A stretch of DNA of 64,000 nt from CAVQLX01 sp963811605 (GTDB lineage: Bacteria; Desulfobacterota; Binatia; DP-6), in contig CAWESA010000010.1 of the NCBI GenBank assembly GCA_963811605.1, positions 930,001 through 994,000 on the forward strand, written 5' to 3'. Of the stretch, positions 40,870 through 49,123 are shown in pieces. Under the pieces are notes generated by a model. The model was not told where the DNA came from. It saw only the letters and a program-made list of their open reading frames with translations, and did no database searches. The first letter of the stretch is position 1, and the number at the start of each line of letters is the position of its first letter. A program made the position numbers and the translations under genes.

Positions 40870-42461
40870 ATCCGGAACACGCCGTAGCGCGACGTGCCGT
40901 GGATCGGCGCAGAATGCACCGCGGAGAGACAGAGCCCGAGCACCGTCCGCGTGTCGCGCGGGTCGATGATGCCGTCGTCCCACAGCCGCGCCGTCGCGAA
41001 GAAGGCGTACGACTCGCGATCGATCTGCTGCTCCACCATCTGCCGCAGCGCCTTGTCCTCCTCCTCGTCGAAGGACTGCCCCGCGCGCTCGGCCGCCTGT
41101 CGGCGCACGATCGAGAGAACGCCGGCGAGCTGCTCGGGTCCCATCACCGCGATGCGATGATTCGGCCAGGCAAAGACGAAACGCGGATCGTAGGCGCGGC
41201 CGGACATGCCGTAGTTCCCGGCACCGTACGACGCACCGACCATGATGGTGAGATGCGGCACCGTGCTGTTCGAGACCGCGTTGATGAGCTTGGCGCCGTC
41301 CTTGATGATGCCGCCCTGCTCGTACCGGCTGCCGACCATGAAGCCGGTGATGTTCTGCAGGAACACGATCGGCGTGTCTGTCTGGTTGCAGAGCTGGATG
41401 AACTGCGCGCCCTTCTCCGACGACTCGGAGAAGAGCACGCCGTTGTTGGCGAGGATGCCGACCGGATAGCCGTGGATGTGGGCGTAGCCCGTGACCAGCG
41501 TCGTGCCGTAGGTCGGCTTGAACTCGTGGAAACGCGACCCGTCGACGATGCGCGCCAGGATCTCGCGCACCTCGAACGGCTTGCGGACGTCGAACGAGGC
41601 GAGCCCGAGCAGCTCGTCGGGATCGTAGCGCGGCTCCTCGACGGCGACCCGCTTCGACCGCCCGCGCTTGCGCCAGTTGAGCTGCGCCACGATCTCGCGT
41701 CCGAGGCGGATGGCGTCGTACTCGTCGGCCGCCAGGTAGTCCGACACGCCCGACACGCGGCTGTGCATCTCGGCGCCACCCAGCGTCTCCTCGTCCACCT
41801 CCTCGTGGATGGCCATCTTCACGAGCGGGGGCCCGCCCAGGAACACCTTGGCACCGCCCTTCACCATGACGACGTAGTCCGACATCCCCGGCACGTAGGC
41901 ACCGCCGGCGGTGGACGAGCCGAAGACGAGGCAGATCGTCGGGATGCGCTCGGCCGAGCGGCGCGTGATCTCGCGGAAGCCCTTGCCGCCCGGCACGAAG
42001 GTCTCCGACTGGAACGGCAGGTCGGCGCCGCCGGACTCGGTCAGGTTGATGAGCGGCAACCGGTTCTGCTCGCAGATCTCCATGGTGCGCGCGCTCTTCC
42101 TGACGCTGTAGGGGTTGAGCGACCCGCCGCGCATGGTGGGCTCGTTGGCGGTCACCACGCACTCGACGCCCGACACCACGCCGATGCCCGAGACGACGCT
42201 CCCGCCGAGGCCGAACTCCGTCCCCCACGCCGCCAGCGGGGCGATCTCCAGGAACGGCGAATCGCGGTCGAGCAGCAGCTCGATGCGCTCGCGCGCCATG
42301 AGCTTGCCGCGCTGCGCATGCCGCTCGACGTACTTCGGGCCGCCACCGGCGCGCGTCACCGCGAGCTGCTCGGCGAGGTAGGCGAGCTGCTCGAGGAACG
42401 CGGCGCGGTTCGCCTGGTAGGCATCGGCGCGCGGGTTCACGTTGGTGCGGAGGACGTCCAT
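40866..42461 (-). CDS. Acyl-CoA carboxylase carboxyltransferase (beta) subunit
   Basis: This 531-aa enzyme has the two crotonase-like halves of propionyl-, methylcrotonyl- or geranyl-CoA carboxylase beta subunits. Motifs include RGKLMARERIELLLDRDSPF, LTESGGADLPFQSETF, SSTAGGAYVPGMSDY, GGPPLVKMAIHEEVDEETLGG and LQNITGFMVGSRYEQGGIIK. The GGxxPLV-like segment and the EEVDEETLGG signature resemble MccB/AtuC/LiuB more than PccB. The biotin subunit gene (19961-21952) lies about 19 kb away, so this could be its partner. An MFS gene follows. Confidence 0.9.
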   Translation of the reverse strand: MDVLRTNVNPRADAYQANRAAFLEQLAYLAEQLAVTRAGGGPKYVERHAQRGKLMARERIELLLDRDSPFLEIAPLAAWGTEFGLGGSVVSGIGVVSGVECVVTANEPTMRGGSLNPYSVRKSARTMEICEQNRLPLINLTESGGADLPFQSETFVPGGKGFREITRRSAERIPTICLVFGSSTAGGAYVPGMSDYVVMVKGGAKVFLGGPPLVKMAIHEEVDEETLGGAEMHSRVSGVSDYLAADEYDAIRLGREIVAQLNWRKRGRSKRVAVEEPRYDPDELLGLASFDVRKPFEVREILARIVDGSRFHEFKPTYGTTLVTGYAHIHGYPVGILANNGVLFSESSEKGAQFIQLCNQTDTPIVFLQNITGFMVGSRYEQGGIIKDGAKLINAVSNSTVPHLTIMVGASYGAGNYGMSGRAYDPRFVFAWPNHRIAVMGPEQLAGVLSIVRRQAAERAGQSFDEEEDKALRQMVEQQIDRESYAFFATARLWDDGIIDPRDTRTVLGLCLSAVHSAPIHGTSRYGVFRM

Positions 42462-42535
42462 GCCGGTCGATGCTCTTTAGCGTAGCGCCGCGGGGTGATG
42501 CCATGGCCTTCACCGTGATCGGCGCACGGGCCCGG

Positions 42536-42572
42536 TTGACATCATGATGTCTCCAGCATAGCCATCATGATG
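42536..42572 (+). promoter_or_regulatory. Promoter and operator palindromes of the vapBC operon
   Basis: A TTGACA -35 box (42536-42541) overlaps the perfect palindrome ACATCATGATGT (42539-42550). A second copy of the core, CATCATGATG, covers 42563-42572, with centres 23 bp apart. The second copy runs into the GTG start codon at 42572. Two spaced palindromes at the promoter are the usual VapBC autoregulation layout. With a -10 near 42557-42562, transcription would start close to the GTG, so a leaderless mRNA is possible. Confidence 0.55.
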
Positions 42573-42814
42573 TGCGCACCACCCTGACCCTGGACGATGA
42601 CGTCGTAGCGCGGCTCAAGGCCGAGATGCGCCGGAGCGGACTCTCGCTCAAGGACACGGTGAACGGCGCGCTCCGGCGTGGACTCGGCACCACCAAGCGT
42701 CCCCGCGTCGAACCGTTCGCGGTCCAGGCTCGCCCGCTCGGGCTGCGGCCGGGACTGAACTACGACAAGGTCGGCGATCTCCTCGACCAGATCGAAGGCC
42801 CGTTGAGCCGATGA
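42572..42814 (+). CDS. vapB: VapB-type antitoxin (ribbon-helix-helix)
   Basis: This 80-aa antitoxin has an N-terminal RHH motif (RTTLTLDDDVVARLKAEMRR) followed by SLKDTVNGALRRGL. The C-terminal tail, with LNYDKVGDLLDQIEG, matches the toxin-binding region of VapB22-like antitoxins. The GTG start at 42572 lies in the second operator palindrome, and an ATG at 42570 is out of frame. The stop overlaps the toxin start (ATGA). Confidence 0.88.
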   Translation: MRTTLTLDDDVVARLKAEMRRSGLSLKDTVNGALRRGLGTTKRPRVEPFAVQARPLGLRPGLNYDKVGDLLDQIEGPLSR

Positions 42815-43242
42815 TCCTGGTCGATGCCAATGTGCTTCTCTACGCTTACAATCCGTCCTTCGACAGTCATCCGCCTGCTCGCCGCTGGCTCGAGCGCATC
42901 CTCTCGCAGCCTGCCCCGGTCCGGCTGACGTGGACGACGATCCTCGCCTTTCTTCGCATCGCGACCAATGCGCGGGCGTTCGAGCATCCGCTCTCCACCG
43001 ACGAGGCGACGACGATCGTCGGATCCTGGCTCGGGCGGCCAATGGTCGACATCCTGGAGCCCGGCGAACGCTACTGGGCCATCCTGCAGGAGCTGCTCGG
43101 CGCTTCGCACGCGCGGGGCGCACTGATCATGGATGCGGCGTTGGCAGCGGTCGCCATCGAGCACGGCGCAACGCTCTACACGACCGATCGCGACTTCGAG
43201 AGGTTCCCTGGCCTCCGAACCGTCGACCCGCTGGCGGCGTGA
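42811..43242 (+). CDS. vapC: VapC PIN-domain RNase toxin
   Basis: This 143-aa PIN toxin is intact. It has ILVDANVLLYAYNPSFDSH (first Asp), TWTTILAFLRIATN (Glu-equivalent region), GALIMDAALAAVAIEHGATL and YTTDRDFERFPGL (later Asp residues). It is coupled to VapB by an ATGA overlap. VapC toxins cleave tRNA or rRNA. Together with the broken locus at 39 kb, it brackets the MFS and carboxyltransferase genes. Confidence 0.92.
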   Translation: MILVDANVLLYAYNPSFDSHPPARRWLERILSQPAPVRLTWTTILAFLRIATNARAFEHPLSTDEATTIVGSWLGRPMVDILEPGERYWAILQELLGASHARGALIMDAALAAVAIEHGATLYTTDRDFERFPGLRTVDPLAA

Positions 43243-43288
43243 GCCAGCGCCGCGCCCGCGCGAGCCGCCCGCGCCCGGGTATCGACGG

Positions 43289-44143
43289 TCACTCGGCCGC
43301 GCCTCGATCCAGCGCACGGCGCGGATGCAGCCCGTTGGCGTGCCCCATGAACGGCGGATGGACGCTGTACCCGAGCAGCTCCTGCACGCGCGGCGACATC
43401 GTGCGCGCCCGCTCGCGCGGGATCGACAGGAAATAGTTCTCCTGCTGCCGGGCCCACGGCTGGCAGTACTGGTTCGACAGGGCGAGGCGCGGGCGATCGC
43501 TGCGGTTCTCGCCGCCGCGGTGCACGAGCGTGCCGAGGAACGCGATGGCGGCGCCGGCGGGCATCTCGACGTCGACCACCTCGCTCGGGAACCACGCCGG
43601 CAGCATGCCCTTCGGCCGCGGCGTGCGGTCCCGGGACGGCACCGTGGCGAAGTCGACGTCCGCCAGCAGCCGATCGACATCCGCGTCCGCCCAGCGATGG
43701 CTCCCCGGCACCACCTGCGTCGCACCGTTCTCTCGCGTGAACGCGTCGAGCGCGAAGATGAAGCTCACGCTGACGGCGTCGCGCGGCCGGGCGATGCGAT
43801 AGAACGAGTCGTCGGTATGGAACGGCTGCGGGGTCTCGCCCGCCAGGATGTTGATCGCCTGCGACGCCGTCAGCAGGAAGTTGGGCTCGAGAAAGGCCTC
43901 GCACAGCGCCAGGAGGACGGGATGCTCGACCAGCGCGGCGAAGATCGGGGCACGCGCCACGAGTGAGTAGACGCGCTGTGTCCGATGGCCCTCGAAGTCG
44001 TTGCGGCCGTACAGCTCGGCGGCGAGGTCGGGCGCGAGGGCGCGCCGCATCACGTCGAGATCGGCGTGCGGGATGACGTCGTGGAGGACGACGAAGCCGG
44101 TCTCGCGGATCGCCGTCACCGCCGACGCGACGTCAGGCGTCAC
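43289..44143 (-). CDS. Phytanoyl-CoA dioxygenase (PhyH) family protein
   Basis: This 284-aa Fe(II)/2-oxoglutarate dioxygenase has the metal facial triad: His and Asp in PFHTDDSFYRI and a distal His in GTLVHRGGENRSD, with an arginine 2OG-binding segment SDRPRLALSNQYCQPW. The start is GTG at 44143, overlapping the GNAT stop. The substrate is unknown; members hydroxylate acyl-CoAs, ectoine or natural products. It is coupled to the upstream acetyltransferase gene. Confidence 0.88.
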   Translation of the reverse strand: MTPDVASAVTAIRETGFVVLHDVIPHADLDVMRRALAPDLAAELYGRNDFEGHRTQRVYSLVARAPIFAALVEHPVLLALCEAFLEPNFLLTASQAINILAGETPQPFHTDDSFYRIARPRDAVSVSFIFALDAFTRENGATQVVPGSHRWADADVDRLLADVDFATVPSRDRTPRPKGMLPAWFPSEVVDVEMPAGAAIAFLGTLVHRGGENRSDRPRLALSNQYCQPWARQQENYFLSIPRERARTMSPRVQELLGYSVHPPFMGHANGLHPRRALDRGAAE

Positions 44144-44736
44144 GGCTTCGCCCGCTTGCGCGGCCCACGCCGGCCGCCGATCTTCCGCGGCGGCAGCAGC
44201 TCCGGCTCCGTTTCCAGCTTCTGGGCCAGGAAGATGGCCGCATCGAGCTTGTAGAAGTTGCGGCGGCGGTACCAGCGGAGCGCATCCTCGTTGTTCTCCG
44301 CCACCTCGAGGACGAGATGGGTGCAACCCCGGATGCGCGCCAGGTGCTGCAGCTGCTCGAGCATGAACGTGCCGACGCCGCGGCCGTGGTACTCGGGATG
44401 CGCTGCCAGCTCCTCGACGAAGAGCGGGCGCATGCCGCGCTTCTCGAAGTAGCGCATGTTGATCCAGCTGTCGTCTCCGCTCGCGTCCGAGGCGCACTCC
44501 GCGTAGCCGACGATCTGGTCGCCGACCTCGAAGAGAAGCTGGTCCACGTCCTCCTCCTCGTACACCTCGAAGAATCGGCGCTTCGACAGGGGCCGCTGGT
44601 ACTCCACCGTCTCGCGGTTGACGTCCCGGAAGCAGAGCTTCAGGAACTCCCAGGTGCGGTTCAAGTCGCGGCGATGGATGCGCCGGACACAGACCTCCAG
44701 CGGGGTCTTCTCGGGTTCGGGGTCGGGCGACGACAT
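44140..44736 (-). CDS. GNAT family N-acetyltransferase
   Basis: This 198-aa acetyltransferase has the acetyl-CoA loop HPEYHGRGVGTFMLEQL, preceded by a strand FVEELAA and followed by HLVLEVAENNEDALRWYRRRNFYKLD. The C-terminal tail is strongly basic (KIGGRRGPRKRAKP). The stop overlaps the PhyH GTG start, so the two are cotranslated. The acceptor substrate is unknown. Confidence 0.88.
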   Translation of the reverse strand: MSSPDPEPEKTPLEVCVRRIHRRDLNRTWEFLKLCFRDVNRETVEYQRPLSKRRFFEVYEEEDVDQLLFEVGDQIVGYAECASDASGDDSWINMRYFEKRGMRPLFVEELAAHPEYHGRGVGTFMLEQLQHLARIRGCTHLVLEVAENNEDALRWYRRRNFYKLDAAIFLAQKLETEPELLPPRKIGGRRGPRKRAKP

Positions 44737-44784
44737 GGGTGCGGCGCTGTCTCGGTCGGTATAGCGCAGGCCACCCGTCGTGGG

Positions 44785-45453
44785 CTACCGGCCCTGCGCG
44801 AGCAACGCGCGCAGCCGCGGGGGGTCGAGCTCGCGCAGGGAATGCACCACGAGCCCGGCGGTGGCGAGCCGCTCGGCGGGCACCGTGCCGACGAGCGCGA
44901 CGCTGGCCATGCCGGCCGCGTGCGCGGCGGCGATTCCCACCGGGGCGTCCTCGATCACGACGCAGCGATCCGCGGGCGCAGCGAGGCGCTGGGCGGCGAG
45001 CTGGAACACCTGCGGATCGGGCTTGCCGCGCGACACGTCGAGCCCGGTCACCATGGCCCCGAAGCGGGCCCGACGGCCCAGACGGTCGAGCGTCAGCTCG
45101 ATGTTCTCGCGCGGTCCGGAGGAGCCGACGGCGAGCAGGAACCCATCGCCGGCGAGCGCGTCGATCAGCTCGACCGCACCGTCCATGACGGGGAAATCGG
45201 CGCGGATGAGGTCGCGGTAGATGGCCTCCTTGCGCCGGTCGAGCGCCTCGCGCTCCTCGGCGTCGAGGCCGGGGCCCCAGAAGCGCGCGATGATCTCGCG
45301 GCTGGTCTGGCCGAAGGTGGCGGCGAACTCCGCCTCGGTGAGCTCGAGGCCGTGCTCCCGGGCCATGAGCGCCCAGCTGCGCAGGTGGGCCGCGTACGAG
45401 TCGACCAGGACGCCGTCCACGTCGAAGATGGCGGCAGGTGCGGTGGCGCCCAT
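44785..45453 (-). CDS. HAD-superfamily hydrolase (beta-phosphoglucomutase/phosphatase-like)
   Basis: This 222-aa HAD subfamily IA enzyme has the nucleophile motif IFDVDGVLVDSYAAH and a helical cap. It also has LAVGSSGPRENIELTL (motif II), SRGKPDPQVFQLA (Lys motif III) and VVIEDAPVGIAAAHAAG (motif IV). ATG at 45453 places the nucleophile near residue 10, as expected. Likely substrates are small phosphorylated metabolites. It diverges from the diiron gene at 45542. Confidence 0.88.
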   Translation of the reverse strand: MGATAPAAIFDVDGVLVDSYAAHLRSWALMAREHGLELTEAEFAATFGQTSREIIARFWGPGLDAEEREALDRRKEAIYRDLIRADFPVMDGAVELIDALAGDGFLLAVGSSGPRENIELTLDRLGRRARFGAMVTGLDVSRGKPDPQVFQLAAQRLAAPADRCVVIEDAPVGIAAAHAAGMASVALVGTVPAERLATAGLVVHSLRELDPPRLRALLAQGR

Positions 45454-45541
45454 CCGGCACTGCTGCCCGAGCCGACGAGCCCGTGCAACGAGCCGCAGCG
45501 GGGCTTGTGTGGCCTCACCCGCACCGCCTAGACTGCGCCCC

Positions 45542-46564
45542 ATGGCGATGACCGGCACCGCGGTGAACCAGCTCGAGCACCTCGACGAGGAGCTGGAGAC
45601 CATCCTCACGTCCTTCGACACCAGCTACGCGTGGCGCTACGGCAACGTGAAGGAGGGGCTGCGCGACCTCTACGAGAAGGCCAAGCGCGACCAGTGGAAC
45701 GGGACGACGCAGCTCCGGTGGGACACCGACGTCGATCCCGAGCGCGGGATTCTCCCGAGCGAGCTCAACCCGCTCAACGGCTACGAGCCCTACGAGCGCC
45801 TCTCCGCGAAGGAGAAGGACCACCTGCGGCACGGGCAGATCGCGCTCCAGCTGTCCCAGTTCCTGCACGGCGAGCAGGGCGCGCTCATCGTCGCCTCGCA
45901 GCTCGTCGGCGCGGTGCCGTGGATCGACGCCAAGTACTACGCCGGCACCCAGACCATGGACGAGGCACGTCACGTCGAGGTGTTCAGCCGCTACCTCACC
46001 GACAAGCTCGAGTGGCAGTGGCCGGTGAACGAGAGCCTGAAGGAGCTCCTCGACGCCACGATCACCGACGGCCGCTGGGACTTCAAGTACCTCGGGATGC
46101 AGATCATCATCGAGGGCCTCGCCATGGCGGCCTTCGGCAACCTGTTCCAGATCACGCAGGAGCCGCTGCTGAAGGAGCTGGTGCGCTACGTGATGAAGGA
46201 CGAGTCGCGCCACGTCGCGTTCGGCATGCTGTCGCTGCACGAGTACTACGCCGACATGGCGCCAAACGAGCTGCGCGACCGCGAGGATTTCATCATCTAC
46301 TCCTGCGAGCTCATGCGGAACCGCCTGGTCGGCGACCAGATCGCCGAGGCGATGGGCTGGGATCGCGACGAGGTCAAGGACAAGGTGCTCACGTCGCCGC
46401 CGGCCATGATGTTCCGCCAGATGCTGTTCGCGCGCGTGGTGCCGAACCTGAAGCGCCTCGGCCTGCTCAGCCCGCGGGTGCGGGAGGCGTTCGAGCGCCT
46501 CGGCATCATCCAGTTCGAGAACGCCGATCCCGAAGCCCAGGACCGCGAGCTCGGCCTGACCTGA
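45542..46564 (+). CDS. Ferritin-like diiron protein (R2/AurF-like)
   Basis: This 340-aa protein has a ferritin-like four-helix core. The diiron ligands can be read as Glu in FLHGEQGAL, Glu/His in TMDEARHVEVF, Glu in IIIEGLAMAAF and Glu/His in MKDESRHVAFG. Such proteins include p-aminobenzoate N-oxygenases, fatty-acid desaturase-like enzymes and R2-type scaffolds. Reaction and substrate here are unknown. Two ATGs, 45542 and 45548, are possible starts. It is unrelated in close detail to the membrane-anchored diiron protein at 24623. Confidence 0.8.
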   Translation: MAMTGTAVNQLEHLDEELETILTSFDTSYAWRYGNVKEGLRDLYEKAKRDQWNGTTQLRWDTDVDPERGILPSELNPLNGYEPYERLSAKEKDHLRHGQIALQLSQFLHGEQGALIVASQLVGAVPWIDAKYYAGTQTMDEARHVEVFSRYLTDKLEWQWPVNESLKELLDATITDGRWDFKYLGMQIIIEGLAMAAFGNLFQITQEPLLKELVRYVMKDESRHVAFGMLSLHEYYADMAPNELRDREDFIIYSCELMRNRLVGDQIAEAMGWDRDEVKDKVLTSPPAMMFRQMLFARVVPNLKRLGLLSPRVREAFERLGIIQFENADPEAQDRELGLT

Positions 46565-46579
46565 CGACGCGACGCGGGG

Positions 46580-47881
46580 CTACTTCGCGCGTCGCAAGCG
46601 GAGCGCGTAGCGTCCGATCGGCGCGCCCGGCGCGCGCAGGATCTTCCAGCGACCGCGCAGCGACGTGGGCCTTCCCGCGCGATCGAGCGCGACGCGGATC
46701 GAGCCGACGGGCTCGAGCGTGAACTCGAGCCCCGCGGTGGCGGTACGCTCCTCGACACGCCTCGCCACCAGCGCGCCGAGCTGCTCCAGTCCCGCGGTGG
46801 TGAGCGCAGCCGTCCCGCTGCGCTTGCCGCCCCTGGCGCGCTTCCAGCTGCCGCCGATCGCGATGCCGCCCGATTCGGTCGCCGCCCAGGTGTCCTGCCC
46901 GAGCCGCATGCGCCAGCTGAGCGGCGCGAGCCGCGCGCGCGGCACGCCGCTGCCGAGCTTCAGCTTGTCCGGACCCGCGAGCGCGGCCTCGGTGGCCGGT
47001 GCGGCGTCATCCGGCAGCGTGAACCGGGACAGGAAGGTCCACGCCACCTCGGCGAGGACGTAGTCCGGGTTGAGATAGAGGATGTGGCCGTCGATCGGCA
47101 GGCCGGGAAACGCCCGCGCGGTCACGCTGCACAGTCCCACCTGCACGCCGTTCGCACACGAGGAGTAGTACTCGCACCGGCTCTTGCCGCGCTCGTCACG
47201 CACGTCCGGTGCGCCATCGGTGCAGGCGTCGACGTCGTGCCAGTAGTCGAAGGTGCCCGCGGCCGAGCCGAACCCGCCATCGTATCGCACGAGCATGTCG
47301 GTGAGCCCCATCACCGTCAGCACCGGGATGGAGCGTGCCGGCTGGCAGCCGGTGGCCGGCTTGTCCGCGAGCGGGAACGCCATCGGCGCGGCCGCCGCGA
47401 ACAGATCGGCGGCGTCGCACGCCAGCCGCTGGGTCATCGCGCCGCCGTTCGACAGCCCGGTGACGTAGACGCGGCGGGAATCGATGTTCGCCTGCGCCAC
47501 CACCGCGGCCACGACGGCACGGATGAACGCGACGTCGTCCAGCTCGGGGTTGCCGCAGCACAGCTTGGCGTTCCACGCGTTTCGCCATCCGTCGGGATAG
47601 ACGACCAGGAAGCCATGCGCGTCGGACATCTGCCGCATGCCGGAGATGCCGCGCTGCTCCTGCGCGTTCGAGCCCAGGCCGTGCAGGTCGACCACCAGCG
47701 GCACCGGTGTCGAGCCGTCGTACCCGGACGGGACGTGAACCAGGTACTGCCGGGGCAGTCCGCCGAACGGCAGGTCCTGACGGCTGTCTCCGGCGGGAAA
47801 CGTCGCGCTGGCGCTCGCCGCGCCGAGCGCGAGGAGGCAGAGCGCAAGCGGGAGCCGAGCGCGAGCGAGGCGAGCAGCCAT
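46580..47881 (-). CDS. Secreted PHB depolymerase/feruloyl-esterase-like hydrolase
   Basis: This 433-aa exported alpha/beta hydrolase has a signal peptide ending GAASASATFP. Its esterase/LpqC-like domain contains LPRQYLVHVPSGYDG, VVDLHGLGSNAQEQR, the nucleophile elbow GLSNGGAMTQ and a C-terminal His region PIDGHILYLN. After about residue 300 comes a beta-rich extra domain of 120 aa ending GRYALRLRRAK, whose identity I cannot name. It may hydrolyse polyester or aromatic ester bonds outside the cell. Confidence 0.8.
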   Translation of the reverse strand: MAARLARARLPLALCLLALGAASASATFPAGDSRQDLPFGGLPRQYLVHVPSGYDGSTPVPLVVDLHGLGSNAQEQRGISGMRQMSDAHGFLVVYPDGWRNAWNAKLCCGNPELDDVAFIRAVVAAVVAQANIDSRRVYVTGLSNGGAMTQRLACDAADLFAAAAPMAFPLADKPATGCQPARSIPVLTVMGLTDMLVRYDGGFGSAAGTFDYWHDVDACTDGAPDVRDERGKSRCEYYSSCANGVQVGLCSVTARAFPGLPIDGHILYLNPDYVLAEVAWTFLSRFTLPDDAAPATEAALAGPDKLKLGSGVPRARLAPLSWRMRLGQDTWAATESGGIAIGGSWKRARGGKRSGTAALTTAGLEQLGALVARRVEERTATAGLEFTLEPVGSIRVALDRAGRPTSLRGRWKILRAPGAPIGRYALRLRRAK

Positions 47882-47935
47882 GCCGGGAACCTACCCGGGG
47901 TGGCGTGCGATCGACAAGGCTCCCGGGACGAACGG

Positions 47936-49081
47936 TCAGAATCCCAGCATCTTCGCCAGATACTGGATCATCACCTCGTCCGCACCGCCGCCGATCGAGA
48001 TCAGTCGCGTATCGACGAAGGCGCGTCCCGCCACGCTCTCCTTCATGTAGCCGAAGCCGCCGTGCAGCTGGATGCAGGTGTCGGCGACGAACCGGGCCAT
48101 GCGCCCCGAGAACAGCTTCGCCATCGAGGTCTCCTTGGTGGCATCCTCGCCGGCGACCCGCTTCCGGACGCACAGATTGGTGAGCTCGCGGGCGGCGGTG
48201 ATCTGCGTGAGCATCTCGACGAACTTGAACTGCGTGACCTGCATCCTCGCGAGCGGCTTCTTGAACACGACGCGCTCCTCGCAGTAGCGCTTGGTGGCTT
48301 CCCACAGCGCCTGCGCGCCCGCGTTGGTGGCGACGCAGGCGACCAGGCGCTCGTCCTGGAACTGCATCATCTGCTGCTGGAAGCCGCGGCCGACGTCGCC
48401 GATCGTGTTCGCCACCGGGACGCGCACGTTCTCGAAGAACAGCAGCCCCGTGTCGGAGCCCCAGTTGCCGATCTTGTCGAGCAGCTGGTAGCTGAAGCCC
48501 TCCGAGTCGGTCGGCACGATGATCTGGGAGAAGCCGCCGTAGCCGGCCTCCGGATCCGTGACCGCGAGCAGGCAGAGCCAGTCCGCGGTGGCGGCGTTGG
48601 TGATGTAGATCTTGCTGCCGTTGATCACCCACTGGTCACCGTCGCGCACGGCGCGCGTCTTGATCGACGCGACGTCGCTGCCGGCGTCGGGCTCGGTGAC
48701 GGCGATCGCCGACACCGTCTCGCCCTTGATCGCCGGCACCAGGTAGCGACGCTTGAGATCGTCGGAGCCGAACTGGTGCAGCGACGGCGTCGCCATGTCG
48801 GTGTGCACGCTGATGCCCATCGACACGCCGGCGTTGTCGCAGCGGCCGATCTCGTCGAACATCACCGCGCTGTAGCTCCAGTCGAGCCCCGAGCCGCCCC
48901 ACGCGGGGTCGTAGCGCAGACCGAGCATGCCGAGGTCGCCCATCTTGCGATACAGCGCCTTGTCGAAGCGCCCGTTCTGGTCGAACTCGCGCGCCCGCGG
49001 CACCAGCTCCTCCTGCACGAACTTCCGCACCGTCTGCCGGAAGAGCTGATGCTCGGCGCTGCCGTAGAGATCGTCGGCCAT
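47936..49081 (-). CDS. Acyl-CoA dehydrogenase
   Basis: This 381-aa FAD enzyme has TEPDAGSDVASIKTRA, WVINGSKIYITNA, the CEERVVFKKPLARMQ helix and GGFGYMKESVAGRAFVDTR. The C-terminal ISIGGGADEVM replaces the classical YEGT motif. Its catalytic base should therefore be the Glu in LWEATKRYCEER, as in isovaleryl- and long-chain acyl-CoA dehydrogenases. It could serve the branched acyl-CoA route suggested by the carboxylase genes, but no neighbour proves this. Confidence 0.92.
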   Translation of the reverse strand: MADDLYGSAEHQLFRQTVRKFVQEELVPRAREFDQNGRFDKALYRKMGDLGMLGLRYDPAWGGSGLDWSYSAVMFDEIGRCDNAGVSMGISVHTDMATPSLHQFGSDDLKRRYLVPAIKGETVSAIAVTEPDAGSDVASIKTRAVRDGDQWVINGSKIYITNAATADWLCLLAVTDPEAGYGGFSQIIVPTDSEGFSYQLLDKIGNWGSDTGLLFFENVRVPVANTIGDVGRGFQQQMMQFQDERLVACVATNAGAQALWEATKRYCEERVVFKKPLARMQVTQFKFVEMLTQITAARELTNLCVRKRVAGEDATKETSMAKLFSGRMARFVADTCIQLHGGFGYMKESVAGRAFVDTRLISIGGGADEVMIQYLAKMLGF

Positions 49082-49123
49082 GGGCGGGACCTTAGCGGCA
49101 GCCTTCCGGCAGCGCCAGCGCCG

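Noticed and set aside
47936..49081. Acyl-CoA dehydrogenase judged inactive because it lacks the YEGT glutamate
   Set aside because: Enzymes with the IGGG C-terminal motif use a glutamate in the LWEATKRYCEER region, which is present.
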